Notes under the pieces: model-generated
Seen by the model: only the letters and a program-made list of their open reading frames with translations
Told to the model about the DNA's origin: nothing
Databases searched by the model: none
Assembly (NCBI GenBank): GCA_030150405.1
Contig: JASLFU010000015.1
Coordinates: 24,335-88,334, forward strand
Direction of reading: 5' to 3'
DNA length: 64,000 nt
Origin: Ignatzschineria sp.
GTDB lineage: Bacteria > Pseudomonadota > Gammaproteobacteria > Cardiobacteriales > Wohlfahrtiimonadaceae
Translations under genes and position numbers: made by a program
Part shown: positions 51,168-61,043 of the stretch, piece by piece
How positions within the stretch are numbered: position 1 is the stretch's first letter
Layout: the number at the start of each line of letters is the position of its first letter

Positions 51168-51786
51168 AAAGAGAACAGCGAGCAGTCAGCGTTGGCTTAA
51201 AGAGCATATGGAAGATGAGTTTGTGCTTCGCTCGAAACGGGAAGGATGGCGTTCCCGGGCGATCTATAAGCTCGATGAGATTAATGAGAAAGATAATCTT
51301 CTTCGCCCAGGAATGACGGTGGTGGATCTAGGGGCTGCTCCCGGCAGTTGGTCTCAGTTTGCGATGCATAAAGTAGGCCATAATGGGAAGGTGATCGGGC
51401 TCGATATTTTGCCGATGGATCCTATTGCAGGGGTGGACTTTATTCAGGGTGACTTTCGGGATGATGAGGTGCTCGAGCAGCTTTTAGAGACTCTCGATGG
51501 ACGCATGGTGGATCTTGTATTATCCGATATGGCACCGAATATGAGTGGTATTAAGGGGGTCGACCAGCCACGCATGATGTATCTGTTAGAGCTCGCCCTC
51601 CACTTTGTGCAAGGGAATTTAAAGCCTGGTGGAAATTTTTTAATGAAGATTTTCCAAGGTGAAGGATTTCAGGAATACTTTAAAGAATTACAAGCCAATT
51701 TTGATAAAGTGATTACCCGTAAACCTAAAGCTTCCCGTACACGTAGTGCGGAGATCTACCTTTTGGCACGAGGCTTTAAAGGATAG
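51157..51786 (+). CDS. rlmE: 23S rRNA 2'-O-methyltransferase RlmE
   Basis: The 209-residue enzyme methylates U2552 of 23S rRNA. It has [18 protein letters not shown], the AdoMet site [15 protein letters not shown], and the catalytic Lys/Asp/Lys/Glu set around [12 protein letters not shown] and [22 protein letters not shown] precedes ATG 51157. It is followed by ftsH. Confidence 0.96.
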   Translation: MSRKKRTASSQRWLKEHMEDEFVLRSKREGWRSRAIYKLDEINEKDNLLRPGMTVVDLGAAPGSWSQFAMHKVGHNGKVIGLDILPMDPIAGVDFIQGDFRDDEVLEQLLETLDGRMVDLVLSDMAPNMSGIKGVDQPRMMYLLELALHFVQGNLKPGGNFLMKIFQGEGFQEYFKELQANFDKVITRKPKASRTRSAEIYLLARGFKG

Positions 51787-51988
51787 GGCGGTTCTTAGAG
51801 TTATGGGGCTAAAAATTGAGCCTTTGCCGAGTAACAAATGCCCATTTTCTTGAATTCCTAAATTTCATCTACACTATTAAGGTATGCATGTTAAAAGCAT
51901 GGTAAACTTACCGACGATAATCTAATAAGATAGAGAGTTTTAACGGCTATTTAAGGCCGCTCAACACAACAAAATTGAGGTTAATCTT

Positions 51989-53878
51989 TTGAAGTACAAT
52001 GGACGAGATATTGCCCTCTGGCTTGGAATCGGAATCTTTGTATTCATGCTATTCCAAGGCTTTGGTGGGAGCGGGGGGCGAGAAATCCCCTATTCGGAGT
52101 TTCTCAACCGTGTCGAAAACGGACAGGTTAGAGAAGTACAGATCAGTGGTGCTAATGGTGCGAACATCGAAGGTGTAACAAGCGATAATATCCGCTTTTC
52201 AACCTTCAGCCCAGAGACCAATAATGGGCCGATGATTCAGAGCCTAATGGACAATAATGTCCGTTTTACGGGGCGCTCTTTGAGAACACAAAGCCTCTTT
52301 GTATCGGTGATCTTAAATCTTCTACCGATCATGCTCCTTTTAGGCTTCTTCCTCTTTATGATGCGTCAATCAGGCGGAGGTGGAAAAGGGGGGCCGATGA
52401 GTTTTGGTAAATCAAAAGCTCGCATGCTCTCTGCAGATCAGATCAAAACCACCTTTGCAGATGTTGCTGGGGCAGATGAAGCTAAACAAGAAGTTGGCGA
52501 GATTGTTGATTTCTTGCGCAATCCAGGACGTTTCCAGAAGCTAGGCGGAAAGATTCCGCGCGGTATTTTGATGGTGGGATCGCCCGGTACAGGAAAGACG
52601 CTCCTTGCAAAAGCGATTGCAGGAGAGGCTAAAGTTCCCTTCTTTACGATCTCCGGTTCAGACTTTATGGAGATGTTTGTAGGGGTGGGGGCTTCCCGTG
52701 TGCGAGATATGTTCGAACAAGCGAAAAAACACTCACCCTGTATCATCTTTATTGATGAGATTGATGCGGTAGGGCGCCATCGTGGCTCGGGCATGGGCGG
52801 TGGTCATGATGAGCGTGAACAGACTTTAAACCAGCTTCTAGTAGAGATGGATGGGTTCGATGATAATGAAGGTATTATCATTATCGCAGCAACCAATAGG
52901 CCCGATGTTCTCGACCCAGCCCTTTTGCGTCCCGGTCGTTTTGATCGTCAAGTAGTGGTTCCGCTTCCAGATGTGAAGGGAAGAATCGCTATTTTAAAGG
53001 TTCATTTACGGAATGTTCCAGCAAATGAGGATGTGAATATTGAGCATATTGCTCGTGGAACACCTGGATTCTCTGGGGCTGATCTTGCAAACCTTGTGAA
53101 TGAAGCTGCTCTTTTTGCAGCCCGTAAAAATCAGAGCCAAGTCTATATGAAAGATATGGAAGAGGCGAAAGATAAGATCATGATGGGTGCAGAGCGAAGC
53201 TCCATGGTAATGACAGAAGATGATAAGCGTTTAACGGCTTATCATGAAGCGGGGCATGCGATTGTAGGGTACCGCTTAAAATCGGATCCTGTCTATAAGG
53301 TGACTATTATTCCCCGAGGTCGAGCATTAGGCGTTACGATGACTTTGCCTGAGCGGGATCATGTGAGTGTTCCTCGTAAATGGTTAGAGAATAAGTTAGC
53401 GATGGTCTTTGGGGGTCGTATTGCTGAAGAGTTAATTTTTGGTTACGACGCAGTTACTACTGGTGCAGCAAGTGATATTCAGCATGCGACAAGTTTAGCA
53501 AAGAGCATGGTTACTGAATGGGGATTGTCTGACAAGATGGGTTTCCGCTCATATGCAGCACAAAATAATGACTCCTTCTTAGGAGGGGGCGGAGGTAACC
53601 CGGCAGGCATTTCGGATGAGACTGCTCGCCAAGTGGATAATGAAATTCGCGCGATTATTGATCGAAACTATGCTCGGGCAGAGCAGGTTTTGAAAGAGGA
53701 TATCGATAAGTTACACAAGATGGCAGAAGTTCTGCTTGAGGTGGAGACAATCGATGCGAAGCAGGTAGAAGATATTATGGAGGGCCGAGAGGTTCGGGGA
53801 TTAGAGAAAGAGAATCCCGAGGATGAGCCTCCAACTTTAGGTTCTGCGCTGCCCCCTAAATTAGATACCATTATCTAA
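51989..53878 (+). CDS. ftsH: ATP-dependent zinc metalloprotease FtsH
   Basis: The 629-residue inner-membrane protease has two N-terminal membrane segments (about 8-25 and 104-124), the AAA Walker [19 protein letters not shown], Walker [12 protein letters not shown], the [20 protein letters not shown] and the zinc site HEAGH. It degrades unneeded or damaged membrane and cytosolic proteins. The start is a TTG at 51989 with GAGG 9 bases upstream; no ATG or GTG lies earlier in a suitable place. Confidence 0.97.
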   Translation: MKYNGRDIALWLGIGIFVFMLFQGFGGSGGREIPYSEFLNRVENGQVREVQISGANGANIEGVTSDNIRFSTFSPETNNGPMIQSLMDNNVRFTGRSLRTQSLFVSVILNLLPIMLLLGFFLFMMRQSGGGGKGGPMSFGKSKARMLSADQIKTTFADVAGADEAKQEVGEIVDFLRNPGRFQKLGGKIPRGILMVGSPGTGKTLLAKAIAGEAKVPFFTISGSDFMEMFVGVGASRVRDMFEQAKKHSPCIIFIDEIDAVGRHRGSGMGGGHDEREQTLNQLLVEMDGFDDNEGIIIIAATNRPDVLDPALLRPGRFDRQVVVPLPDVKGRIAILKVHLRNVPANEDVNIEHIARGTPGFSGADLANLVNEAALFAARKNQSQVYMKDMEEAKDKIMMGAERSSMVMTEDDKRLTAYHEAGHAIVGYRLKSDPVYKVTIIPRGRALGVTMTLPERDHVSVPRKWLENKLAMVFGGRIAEELIFGYDAVTTGAASDIQHATSLAKSMVTEWGLSDKMGFRSYAAQNNDSFLGGGGGNPAGISDETARQVDNEIRAIIDRNYARAEQVLKEDIDKLHKMAEVLLEVETIDAKQVEDIMEGREVRGLEKENPEDEPPTLGSALPPKLDTII

Positions 53879-53958
53879 TTCGCAAATTACCATTTACCAA
53901 CGCCCTTACTCTTATAATAGAACGCTATAGATGAAGGGTGTTGCAGATGGTTGAATAG

Positions 53959-53986
53959 AGCCCCTTCTTTGGAAGGGGCTTTTTTA
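53959..53986 (+). terminator. Terminator after ftsH
   Basis: AGCCCCTTC (53959-53967) pairs with GAAGGGGCT (53972-53980), followed by TTTTTATG. Confidence 0.9.
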
Positions 53987-54076
53987 TGCCTGTTTTATTG
54001 TTTATTCAAGGTTTATTTTTTTTAAAAAAAGAGTGTATAAAGAGAGGGGCTATTTAAAAATATTGTGGAGAAGCGT

Positions 54077-55339
54077 ATGGAAAGATGGGCCGATTATGAT
54101 CGAGTTTGGCAAGATATCGAGCATTTAAAACGGATAACCGAACCTCATATTCCGTTGACACGTCGCGCATTTACGGAGCGATATTTAGAGGGGCGGGCGT
54201 GGATTACTCAAAGATTAAAAGACCTCGGGCTTTCGCCTTATCTCGATTCAATGGCTAATTTAAGGGCTCATTATCCCGGAGAGAAAATGCCAAATTCTAT
54301 CATCGCCTTGGGTTCTCATAGTGATACTGTAATCGGTGGAGGTGCGTTTGATGGAATTTTGGGGGTTGTTGCGGGGCTAGAGCTTTTTAGGCAGATAAAG
54401 GAGCGGGATTTAACACTGGACCTCTCCTTAGAGTTTATCGATTTTCTCGCAGAAGAGACGACCGACTGGGGAATCTCCTGTATCGGTAGTAGGGGGCTAA
54501 GTGGGCAACTTACTGAAGCAGATTTGGCAGCACTTCATCCAGAAAATAAGGAGAGCTTACAGGACGCAATAGTGCGAATGGGAGGCCAGCCGGAAGCTCG
54601 GCATAAAGATGAAGCAATAGCTCGGCAACAATTTATAGCTTTTCTGGAGTTACATATTGAGCAAGGACCGCTATTAGAAAGTCTCTCTTCAAACGATAAA
54701 CCTGTATTGGGATTAGTAACTGATCTTGTGGGGATCACTCGTTTACAGATTACTCTATCTGGGCAGAGCAATCACTCCGGCACAACGCCTATGCATATGC
54801 GACAGGATGCCTTAATAACAGCTGCTCATCTAATAGTAGAGGTGGAGAAAATTGCCCAATCTTTAGCAAATATGGGGGAGGGGCATTTTGTCGCTACTGT
54901 AGGGAAAATCGATAACTTTCCCAACTCGATTAATGTTGTGCCCGGTAGAACAGAGCTGTTTATAGATCTTCGGACAACAAATACCCATTTAAAGCAGCTC
55001 TTTAAAAAGAGGCTTGCCGACTTTTTAGAGACTCTACGGATCTCCCATCAAGTGCGTACAATTACCGATACTTCCCCGGTAAAGTTTAATGAGGATCTCC
55101 TTTCAACTATGGAAAAGATTGCAAAAAATAGGACCTTTATAACAAAGCGATTAGCCAGCGGTGCGGGGCATGATGCCGCTTTTATGGCGCAAATCACCAA
55201 AACGGCAATGCTCTTTATTCCGAGCCGGAATGGGTTGAGCCATCATCCCGAGGAGTGGAGCTCAAAAGAGGCCGTGGGGCAGGGAGTAGAGCTCTTTATT
55301 CAATCGATTTTAGAGCTTGCAGGGGCTAGCGGGGTATAA
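54077..55339 (+). CDS. M20 Zn-dependent amidohydrolase (carbamoylase/allantoate type)
   Basis: The 420-residue enzyme belongs to the hydantoinase/carbamoylase branch of M20 hydrolases. Metal ligands appear in LGSHSDTVIGGGAFDGILGV, AEETTDWG and LELHIEQGP. Such enzymes cleave N-carbamoyl amino acids, ureido compounds or similar amides. GGAG lies 6 bases before ATG 54077; an in-frame GTG at 54065 is less likely. It heads a cluster with a second M20 enzyme and an AbgT transporter. Confidence 0.88.
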   Translation: MERWADYDRVWQDIEHLKRITEPHIPLTRRAFTERYLEGRAWITQRLKDLGLSPYLDSMANLRAHYPGEKMPNSIIALGSHSDTVIGGGAFDGILGVVAGLELFRQIKERDLTLDLSLEFIDFLAEETTDWGISCIGSRGLSGQLTEADLAALHPENKESLQDAIVRMGGQPEARHKDEAIARQQFIAFLELHIEQGPLLESLSSNDKPVLGLVTDLVGITRLQITLSGQSNHSGTTPMHMRQDALITAAHLIVEVEKIAQSLANMGEGHFVATVGKIDNFPNSINVVPGRTELFIDLRTTNTHLKQLFKKRLADFLETLRISHQVRTITDTSPVKFNEDLLSTMEKIAKNRTFITKRLASGAGHDAAFMAQITKTAMLFIPSRNGLSHHPEEWSSKEAVGQGVELFIQSILELAGASGV

Positions 55340-55431
55340 AGCAATGGGGCTTATTGAAATAGAAATGGATAAATATTGCTCGTCTTGTTTGCAAAATGGG
55401 CATAATTAGCGAATAAATAGAAAGATACTCT

Positions 55432-55479
55432 AAAAACAGAAAAACAGAAAAACAGAAAAACAGAAAAACAGAAAAACAG
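55432..55479. repeat. Six perfect copies of AAAAACAG
   Basis: An eight-base unit is repeated six times without error in the 178 bases between the two M20 genes. The array ends 38 bases before ATG 55518. Such simple-sequence arrays change length by slippage and can alter promoter spacing or leader structure. Confidence 0.97.
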
Positions 55480-55517
55480 AATCTTAACGTTCATCGGGAT
55501 GGCGTAAAGGAGAAGCT

Positions 55518-56732
55518 ATGCCACTAAAGCGAAAAGAATGGACAAGCCGGGAGATCTTGCAGGAGATCGAGAGTTGGCAATCGGAGGCAACGGCCATTCG
55601 CCGGACAATTCATCAAAACCCTGAGATAGGCTTTGAAGAGGCTGCCACACAGCAAAAAGTTGCGCAGCTCTTAACCGAGTATGGGGTGGATTGCGTTGAT
55701 ACTTCATTTGCGAAGACAGGCGTTGTTGCGGTGATTGAGGGGAATCGGGAAGGGCCTTCGATTGGATTGCGAGCAGATATGGATGCGCTTCCGATTAAGG
55801 AGGAGAATGATTTTGCTCATCGTTCACAAAAAGAGAGTGTGATGCATGCTTGCGGGCATGATGGACACACAACAATGCTTTTGATGGCGGCAAAATATTT
55901 AGCGAACAATCGGGATTTTGATGGTCGTGCAGTACTCTTTTTTCAGCCAGCAGAAGAGGGGCTCGGGGGCGCTGAAACGATGGTGAAGAAGGAGCGGGTT
56001 CTCGATAAGTATCCCGTTGATGCGATCTATGCAATGCATAATTGGCCCGGTATTCCTGCTGGAAACTTTGCTGTACGCGTAGGGAATATTATGGCAAGTT
56101 CAGATCGCCTCTTTATCGATATTGAAGGGAAGAGTGGGCATGCAGGGTTGCCCCATTTAACAGAAGATCCTCTCTTAGTGGCGACCCATATCTATCAAGC
56201 TATTCAAGGATTTGTCGCCCGCACGTTCGATCCTCTCTCCCCAGTGGTGATCTCTGTGACTCAGATCCATGGCGGGGAGACAAATAACGCCATTGCCGGC
56301 AGTGCAAGAATGTCGGGTACGATTCGCACCCACTCTAATCGTGTGCGGGAGGATCTGATTCAGCGCTTAGAGCATCTTGTCACCCACGTGGGGGAGGCAT
56401 TTGGAATGAAAGCGACTTTCCGTTTAGGGGAGATCAGCCATCCGGTAACTGTGAATACCGAGGCTGAGACTTTAAGAGCGATCACCATAGCTGAGGAGCT
56501 TGTAGGAGAGGAGCGTGTAGAAAGGCGAGTAAAAGAGATGATGACCAGTGAGGATTTTGCCTACTTTTTGACGGAAGTTCCCGGCTGTTACCTCTTTATA
56601 GGGAATGGGGATCACGAGGCGCACCACAGTATCGGCCTGCATAATTCTACATATGATTTTAACGATGGGATTATCCCAGTAGGTGCAGCCTATTTTGCTT
56701 CTATGGTCTATTCTTATCGAGAAAAGAGCTAA
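55518..56732 (+). CDS. M20D amidohydrolase (HipO/AbgB/IAA-amino acid hydrolase type)
   Basis: The 404-residue enzyme has the M20D pattern IRRTIHQNPEIGFEE-like start, GLRADMDALPI, MHACGHDGHTTMLLMAAKYL, FFQPAEEGLGGAETM and AMHNWPGIPAG, with dimetal ligands including the conserved Cys-His pair. It should cleave an N-acyl amino acid or an aminobenzoyl-glutamate-like amide. AAAGGAG precedes ATG 55518. The AbgT gene follows, suggesting transport and hydrolysis of one substrate. Confidence 0.92.
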   Translation: MPLKRKEWTSREILQEIESWQSEATAIRRTIHQNPEIGFEEAATQQKVAQLLTEYGVDCVDTSFAKTGVVAVIEGNREGPSIGLRADMDALPIKEENDFAHRSQKESVMHACGHDGHTTMLLMAAKYLANNRDFDGRAVLFFQPAEEGLGGAETMVKKERVLDKYPVDAIYAMHNWPGIPAGNFAVRVGNIMASSDRLFIDIEGKSGHAGLPHLTEDPLLVATHIYQAIQGFVARTFDPLSPVVISVTQIHGGETNNAIAGSARMSGTIRTHSNRVREDLIQRLEHLVTHVGEAFGMKATFRLGEISHPVTVNTEAETLRAITIAEELVGEERVERRVKEMMTSEDFAYFLTEVPGCYLFIGNGDHEAHHSIGLHNSTYDFNDGIIPVGAAYFASMVYSYREKS

Positions 56733-56784
56733 GTTTGAACTTAAAGGGGTTTAAGCTCTACGAAGTTTTATCACAAAAATGGCT

Positions 56785-56823
56785 CCCATCTTTAGGGGAT
56801 CGTAAAGAAATGGGGGTTTTTTA
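56785..56823 (+). terminator. Probable terminator after the M20D gene
   Basis: CCCAT-C-TTT and AAA-GAA-ATGGG form an interrupted stem, followed by GGTTTTTT. The stem is imperfect. Confidence 0.6.
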
Positions 56824-56978
56824 ATCATTATTCTTTATTCTGCGCGAGGAAATGCGTAGACTCTTTTGCTTTCGTCTCACAAAAAATGTGAGTGTGTATT
56901 GTTTTGATCTCTTTTATAAAAGAGAAAAGGCGTCTATCGAGTAATTTTATTGAGGGGTTACCTACTAGGAGGGGTAAT

Positions 56979-58475
56979 ATGGTTAATAAGAAAAAAAGCT
57001 GGTTCGACAGAATCGAAGCATTTGGAAACAAAATTCCGCACCCGCTCTATCTCTTTATTGTGCTATGTGGATTGATAGCACTTTTATCGTGGATGATGAG
57101 CTTAACGGGACAATCGGTGACACATCCTGTATCGAATGAGGTTGTGCCGATTAAAAATCTCATCAGCGGTGAAGGGTTGGTCTATATTTTACAATCAACG
57201 GTCAATAACTTTATAAACTTTAAGCCGTTGGGTTTAGTTTTATCAATGATGATCGCAGTAGGGCTCGTGCAGGAGGTGGGGCTTGCTGATGCAACCATTA
57301 AATCACTCCTCTTAAATGCCCCTAAGCGATTTGTTACGGCCTCGATCTTTCTTGTGGGAATTGTGGGGAACTTGGCATCAGATGCTGCATTTGTATTAGT
57401 TCCGCCTCTTGCAGGCATCATCTTTGCGGCGACTAAGCGTAATCCCATTATCGGTATTTGTGCCGGTTTTGTGGCTGTAGCGGCAGGTTTTACGGCTAAT
57501 ATTTTTATCGCAGGAACGGATGTGTTGCTCTCGGGGATTACTAATGAAGCCTCTGCAACTGTAGGGGGAGAAGAGATCACCCCGGCGGCCAACTGGTATT
57601 TTATGTTGCTGTCTGTCCCTTTCTTAACCATTGTCGGGACATTTATTACCGAAAAGATGATTGAACCCCGTTTTGAAAAGCGGGAAGAGATTGCGGAGAA
57701 GATCTCCGGAGCGCGGGATAAATATCTGGTCTCTGATCGGGAGAAACGTGCGCTTAAGTTAACCGGACTCTATGCGCTCTTATTTAATATTGCACTCATT
57801 GCGATTCTCTATCCTGAAAGCTCCCCCCTTCGAGGACCTACGGGCGGGTTAGTGCCTTCTCCCTTTTTAAGCGGGATGATTCCCATCATTATGAGCTTTT
57901 TTATTAGCTCAGCTTTAGTCTATGGGATTGCAGCGGGGCGGATTAAAAAATTGGATGATTTTCCAAATCTTATGGTGCAATCGCTAGCTAATGTTGGGGG
58001 ATATATTGTTTTAGTCTTCTTTATTGCACAATTTATTGGCTGGTTTAACTGGACCAATCTCTCTGTTTGGTTAGCAGTGACAGGAGCAGATTTTCTTGCG
58101 GGGCTCGCATTACCAAATGTTGTGATGCTTGGGGGATTGATGTTATTAGCCGCTCTAATCAACCTTGTGGTCTTTAGTGGATCTGCACAGTGGGCAATGA
58201 TGGCGCCGGTATTTGTCCCTCTACTGATTCTATTAGGCATTGAGCCCGATGCGATTCAGATGGCCTATCGTGTAGGGGACTCCACTACTAATATTATTTC
58301 ACCTACCAATCCTTATCTCCCGATGGTGTTAGCGCTTATTGCACAATATGACCCAAAAGTGAGATTTGGAACATTCCTCTCTATTATGTTCCCTTATGCG
58401 GTGATTCTTTTTACCACTTGGGGGGCGCTCTATTTAGCCTATTATTCTTTAGGCTTACCCTTGGGGCCGGCATAA
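56979..58475 (+). CDS. AbgT-family transporter, second copy
   Basis: The 498-residue membrane protein has AbgT motifs: IEAFGNKIPHPLYLFIVLCG, GNLASDAAFVLVPPLAGIIF, SGSAQWAMMAPVFVPLLILL and AYRVGDSTTNIISPTNPYLP. ATG 56979 follows AGGAGGGG; a longer frame begins at 56892. The sequence differs considerably from the copy at 29844, so it is an old paralogue. With the adjacent M20 enzymes it suggests uptake and cleavage of aminobenzoyl-glutamate or a related amide. Confidence 0.92.
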   Translation: MVNKKKSWFDRIEAFGNKIPHPLYLFIVLCGLIALLSWMMSLTGQSVTHPVSNEVVPIKNLISGEGLVYILQSTVNNFINFKPLGLVLSMMIAVGLVQEVGLADATIKSLLLNAPKRFVTASIFLVGIVGNLASDAAFVLVPPLAGIIFAATKRNPIIGICAGFVAVAAGFTANIFIAGTDVLLSGITNEASATVGGEEITPAANWYFMLLSVPFLTIVGTFITEKMIEPRFEKREEIAEKISGARDKYLVSDREKRALKLTGLYALLFNIALIAILYPESSPLRGPTGGLVPSPFLSGMIPIIMSFFISSALVYGIAAGRIKKLDDFPNLMVQSLANVGGYIVLVFFIAQFIGWFNWTNLSVWLAVTGADFLAGLALPNVVMLGGLMLLAALINLVVFSGSAQWAMMAPVFVPLLILLGIEPDAIQMAYRVGDSTTNIISPTNPYLPMVLALIAQYDPKVRFGTFLSIMFPYAVILFTTWGALYLAYYSLGLPLGPA

Positions 58476-58504
58476 AGTTAGTAATTAAAAATGAACATAA
58501 ATTT

Positions 58505-58533
58505 AAAGCGCTCCTTTTGGAGCGCTTTTTTAT
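58505..58533 (+). terminator. Terminator after the second AbgT gene
   Basis: AAAGCGCTCC (58505-58514) pairs with GGAGCGCTTT (58519-58528), followed by TTTTATTTTT. Confidence 0.9.
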
Positions 58534-58748
58534 TTTTACGATCTTAAATAAACCCTCTTTTACCTCATTTTTAAGAAGCCTAATATTTATTAATCCATAT
58601 ATTAATCATAAATTCAAAGGGTTAAATCGCTTTATTTGATCTAGGGAAAGTTAGCAGCAGATAGAGGGGAAAGCTCCTTTTAAACTGGTTACATTAAATA
58701 TAGTTGATTGGAAACGATATGATTCTATGTAGATAAAGGAGAGTTCAA

Positions 58749-59807
58749 ATGAATCGTACTCATCGATTAAAACGACGTTTTTCCCATACACTCTTAGCAA
58801 GTGCGGTGGCATTATCGTTAGGTGTTTTTTCAACAGCAGGCGCAGAGGCGATTCGCAAGGAACCGATCGCTCCTCTTCCGCAACATGTTGAGGTTGATCC
58901 TAAAAAAGCAGAGTTAGGTAAAAAGCTCTGGTTTGATCCGCGCCTCTCCAAATCAGGATTTATCTCCTGTAACTCTTGCCATAACTTAAGTATGGGTGGC
59001 TCAGATAATCTGCCGACCTCTATTGGGCATAAATGGCAAGAAGGGCCGATTAACTCTCCGACCGTATTAAATGCGAGTTTAAACTTTGTTCAATTTTGGG
59101 ATGGCCGTGCGGAAACCCTAAAAGAGCAAGCGGGCGGTCCCATTGAAAATCCTAAAGAGATGGCCTCTAATCACGATCTTGTGGTGAATGTGATCGCCTC
59201 TATTCCGGAGTATGTGGAAGAATTTAAAGAAGCCTACGGGGATGATGAGGTGAATATCGATAAGATCACCGACGCCATAGCGACTTTTGAAAAGACCTTG
59301 ATTACGCCAAATTCCCGTTTTGATCAGTGGCTTCGAGGCGATGATGATGCGATTACCGCTTATGAGCGCGAAGGTTATGAGATCTTTAGAAATAGTGGCT
59401 GTGTTGCCTGTCACCATGGTGAAGGAATTGGAGGCTCATCTTTCCAAAAGATGGGGCTTTTAGAAGAGTATGAGACGGAGAATCTTGCACAAGGGTTGGC
59501 AGATTTTACGGGTAAAGATTCCGATAGAATGTTCTTTAAAGTTCCAACTTTACGGAATATTGAATTAACTTACCCCTACTTCCACGATGGTGCTGTGAAT
59601 ACGATGGAAGAGGCCACAGAAATTATGGGCCGCTTACAGTTAGGGCGTGATTTTACCGAGGAAGAGGTGGATAAGATCGTTGCTTTCTATCGAACCTTAA
59701 CCGGAGAACAACCAAAGATTGTATTACCGATCTTGCCTCCTTCAAATAAAAATACTCCCTTACCGAAGCCTTTTAGTGAAGAAGAGGCAGAAAAATCTGA
59801 AGAGTAA
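58749..59807 (+). CDS. Dihaem cytochrome c peroxidase
   Basis: The 352-residue precursor has a Sec signal (to about 33, ending STAGAEA). Two haem c sites, CNSCH (near 76) and CVACH (near 220), define the bacterial CCP/MauG family. NPKEMASNHD and FFKVPTLRNIELTYPYFHDG are typical of CCP. It reduces hydrogen peroxide in the periplasm. The proline-rich, acidic tail is longer than usual. AAAGGAG lies 10 bases upstream. Confidence 0.94.
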   Translation: MNRTHRLKRRFSHTLLASAVALSLGVFSTAGAEAIRKEPIAPLPQHVEVDPKKAELGKKLWFDPRLSKSGFISCNSCHNLSMGGSDNLPTSIGHKWQEGPINSPTVLNASLNFVQFWDGRAETLKEQAGGPIENPKEMASNHDLVVNVIASIPEYVEEFKEAYGDDEVNIDKITDAIATFEKTLITPNSRFDQWLRGDDDAITAYEREGYEIFRNSGCVACHHGEGIGGSSFQKMGLLEEYETENLAQGLADFTGKDSDRMFFKVPTLRNIELTYPYFHDGAVNTMEEATEIMGRLQLGRDFTEEEVDKIVAFYRTLTGEQPKIVLPILPPSNKNTPLPKPFSEEEAEKSEE

Positions 59808-59840
59808 GTATCTGCTGCCCGATCAGTAGGGTAGATAATA

Positions 59841-59881
59841 AAAAAGCCTTTCCATGAGAGACTCTCTGGAAAGGCTTTTTT
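59841..59881 (+). terminator. Terminator after the peroxidase gene
   Basis: AAAAAGCCTTTCCA (59841-59854) pairs with TGGAAAGGCTTTTT (59867-59880), with a T-run. It can act in both directions. Confidence 0.9.
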
Positions 59882-59962
59882 GCTCTTCTCTTTACCCCTA
59901 TGGATAAATGCTAAGCCCCTTAAATAAGATAAAAGGGCATAGATAAATTAGGATTGATCTTA

Positions 59963-60994
59963 TTAAATTTGGGTTTTATTAAAAGGGATCTGCCCCATAA
60001 GATCTTTAGCGCTATGCTTTTGATCGGTAGAGATAATATCTGTTGTCCATTCTACACGGTCGATAAACTTTTCTTGCCGATGAACGCAATCCTCAATGGA
60101 GCAGATTTCACAAGAGTAGGGTTGGCAATCATCGGTATGAATATACATCTCGTAACGATCCCCAAATTTCTTCTCTAAAACCTCTGTCATCTTATCGAGC
60201 TCTACATGAGCATCCCGTAGATTCATATACCAAGGTAGAGTGAGATGGGCATCTAAGTGAACATGATTGCCATATTTAATAAAACGCACTTTGTGGAGAT
60301 CCACCCAATAGGGGGAGCGATCTTCATTTACAGCAGAAACAAAGTTCTCGAGTAGTTCTTCATCCGCCTCATCCATGATGCCGGCAATTGCTTCTCGAAT
60401 AATCCCCACGCCTGAGCTAATAATAATGCCCCCAAAAATGAGCGCAACGACACCATCAATCCATTGCCAGTCGGTTAAGATCACTAAACCTAAACCGATC
60501 ATAATGCCCACGGTTGAGTAAGCATCCGATTGTAGATGTTTTCCTCCAGCCACTAAAGGAAGAACGTTATGCTTGCGTCCCCGCTTAATAGCGATATATC
60601 CCACTGTATAGTTAATAATCCCGGTAATCCCGATCAGTAAGAGACCAAAATCGAGTTTCTCTAAGCTACCATCTTTGGAAATAAGTCGTTTTACAGCCTC
60701 AAAAAGGATAATAATTCCGGCAATAAAGATCAGTGTGCCCTCAATGCCGGCGGAGACAAACTCAATCTTGCCATGGCCATGGGGGTGATTATCATCTTTT
60801 GGTTTTGCCGATAGATAGAGACTGTAGAGGGTAAAGCTTCCGGCTAATACGTTGGTTACACTCTCAAGGGCGTCTGTAAGAATCGCAACGGAGTGAGTGA
60901 GATACCAAGCTGTAATTTTGATAAAAAAGAGTAGGATCGCAACGGCGACCACGATTTTCTGAAAATTGTAATTAGAACGATCTTCATGCGTCAT
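59963..60994 (-). CDS. Cation diffusion facilitator metal exporter
   Basis: The 343-residue protein has about six membrane segments, with metal ligands in SVAILTDALESVTNVLAGSF and KHLQSDAYSTVG, and a HPHGHGKIEF loop. The C-terminal cytoplasmic domain (about 210-290) is CDF-like. It ends with an unusual extension carrying His and four Cys in DDCQPYSCEICSIEDC, a likely extra metal site. It should export zinc, iron or manganese. The start is ATG 60994. Confidence 0.92.
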   Translation of the reverse strand: MTHEDRSNYNFQKIVVAVAILLFFIKITAWYLTHSVAILTDALESVTNVLAGSFTLYSLYLSAKPKDDNHPHGHGKIEFVSAGIEGTLIFIAGIIILFEAVKRLISKDGSLEKLDFGLLLIGITGIINYTVGYIAIKRGRKHNVLPLVAGGKHLQSDAYSTVGIMIGLGLVILTDWQWIDGVVALIFGGIIISSGVGIIREAIAGIMDEADEELLENFVSAVNEDRSPYWVDLHKVRFIKYGNHVHLDAHLTLPWYMNLRDAHVELDKMTEVLEKKFGDRYEMYIHTDDCQPYSCEICSIEDCVHRQEKFIDRVEWTTDIISTDQKHSAKDLMGQIPFNKTQI

Positions 60995-61043
60995 GGGAGT
61001 TCTCCTTTGCTCATACGCGTGAGGATTCTAGGAATCTCTCGGG

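Noticed and set aside
55432..55479. CRISPR-like array
   Set aside because: The units are 8 bases with no spacers; it is a simple tandem repeat.
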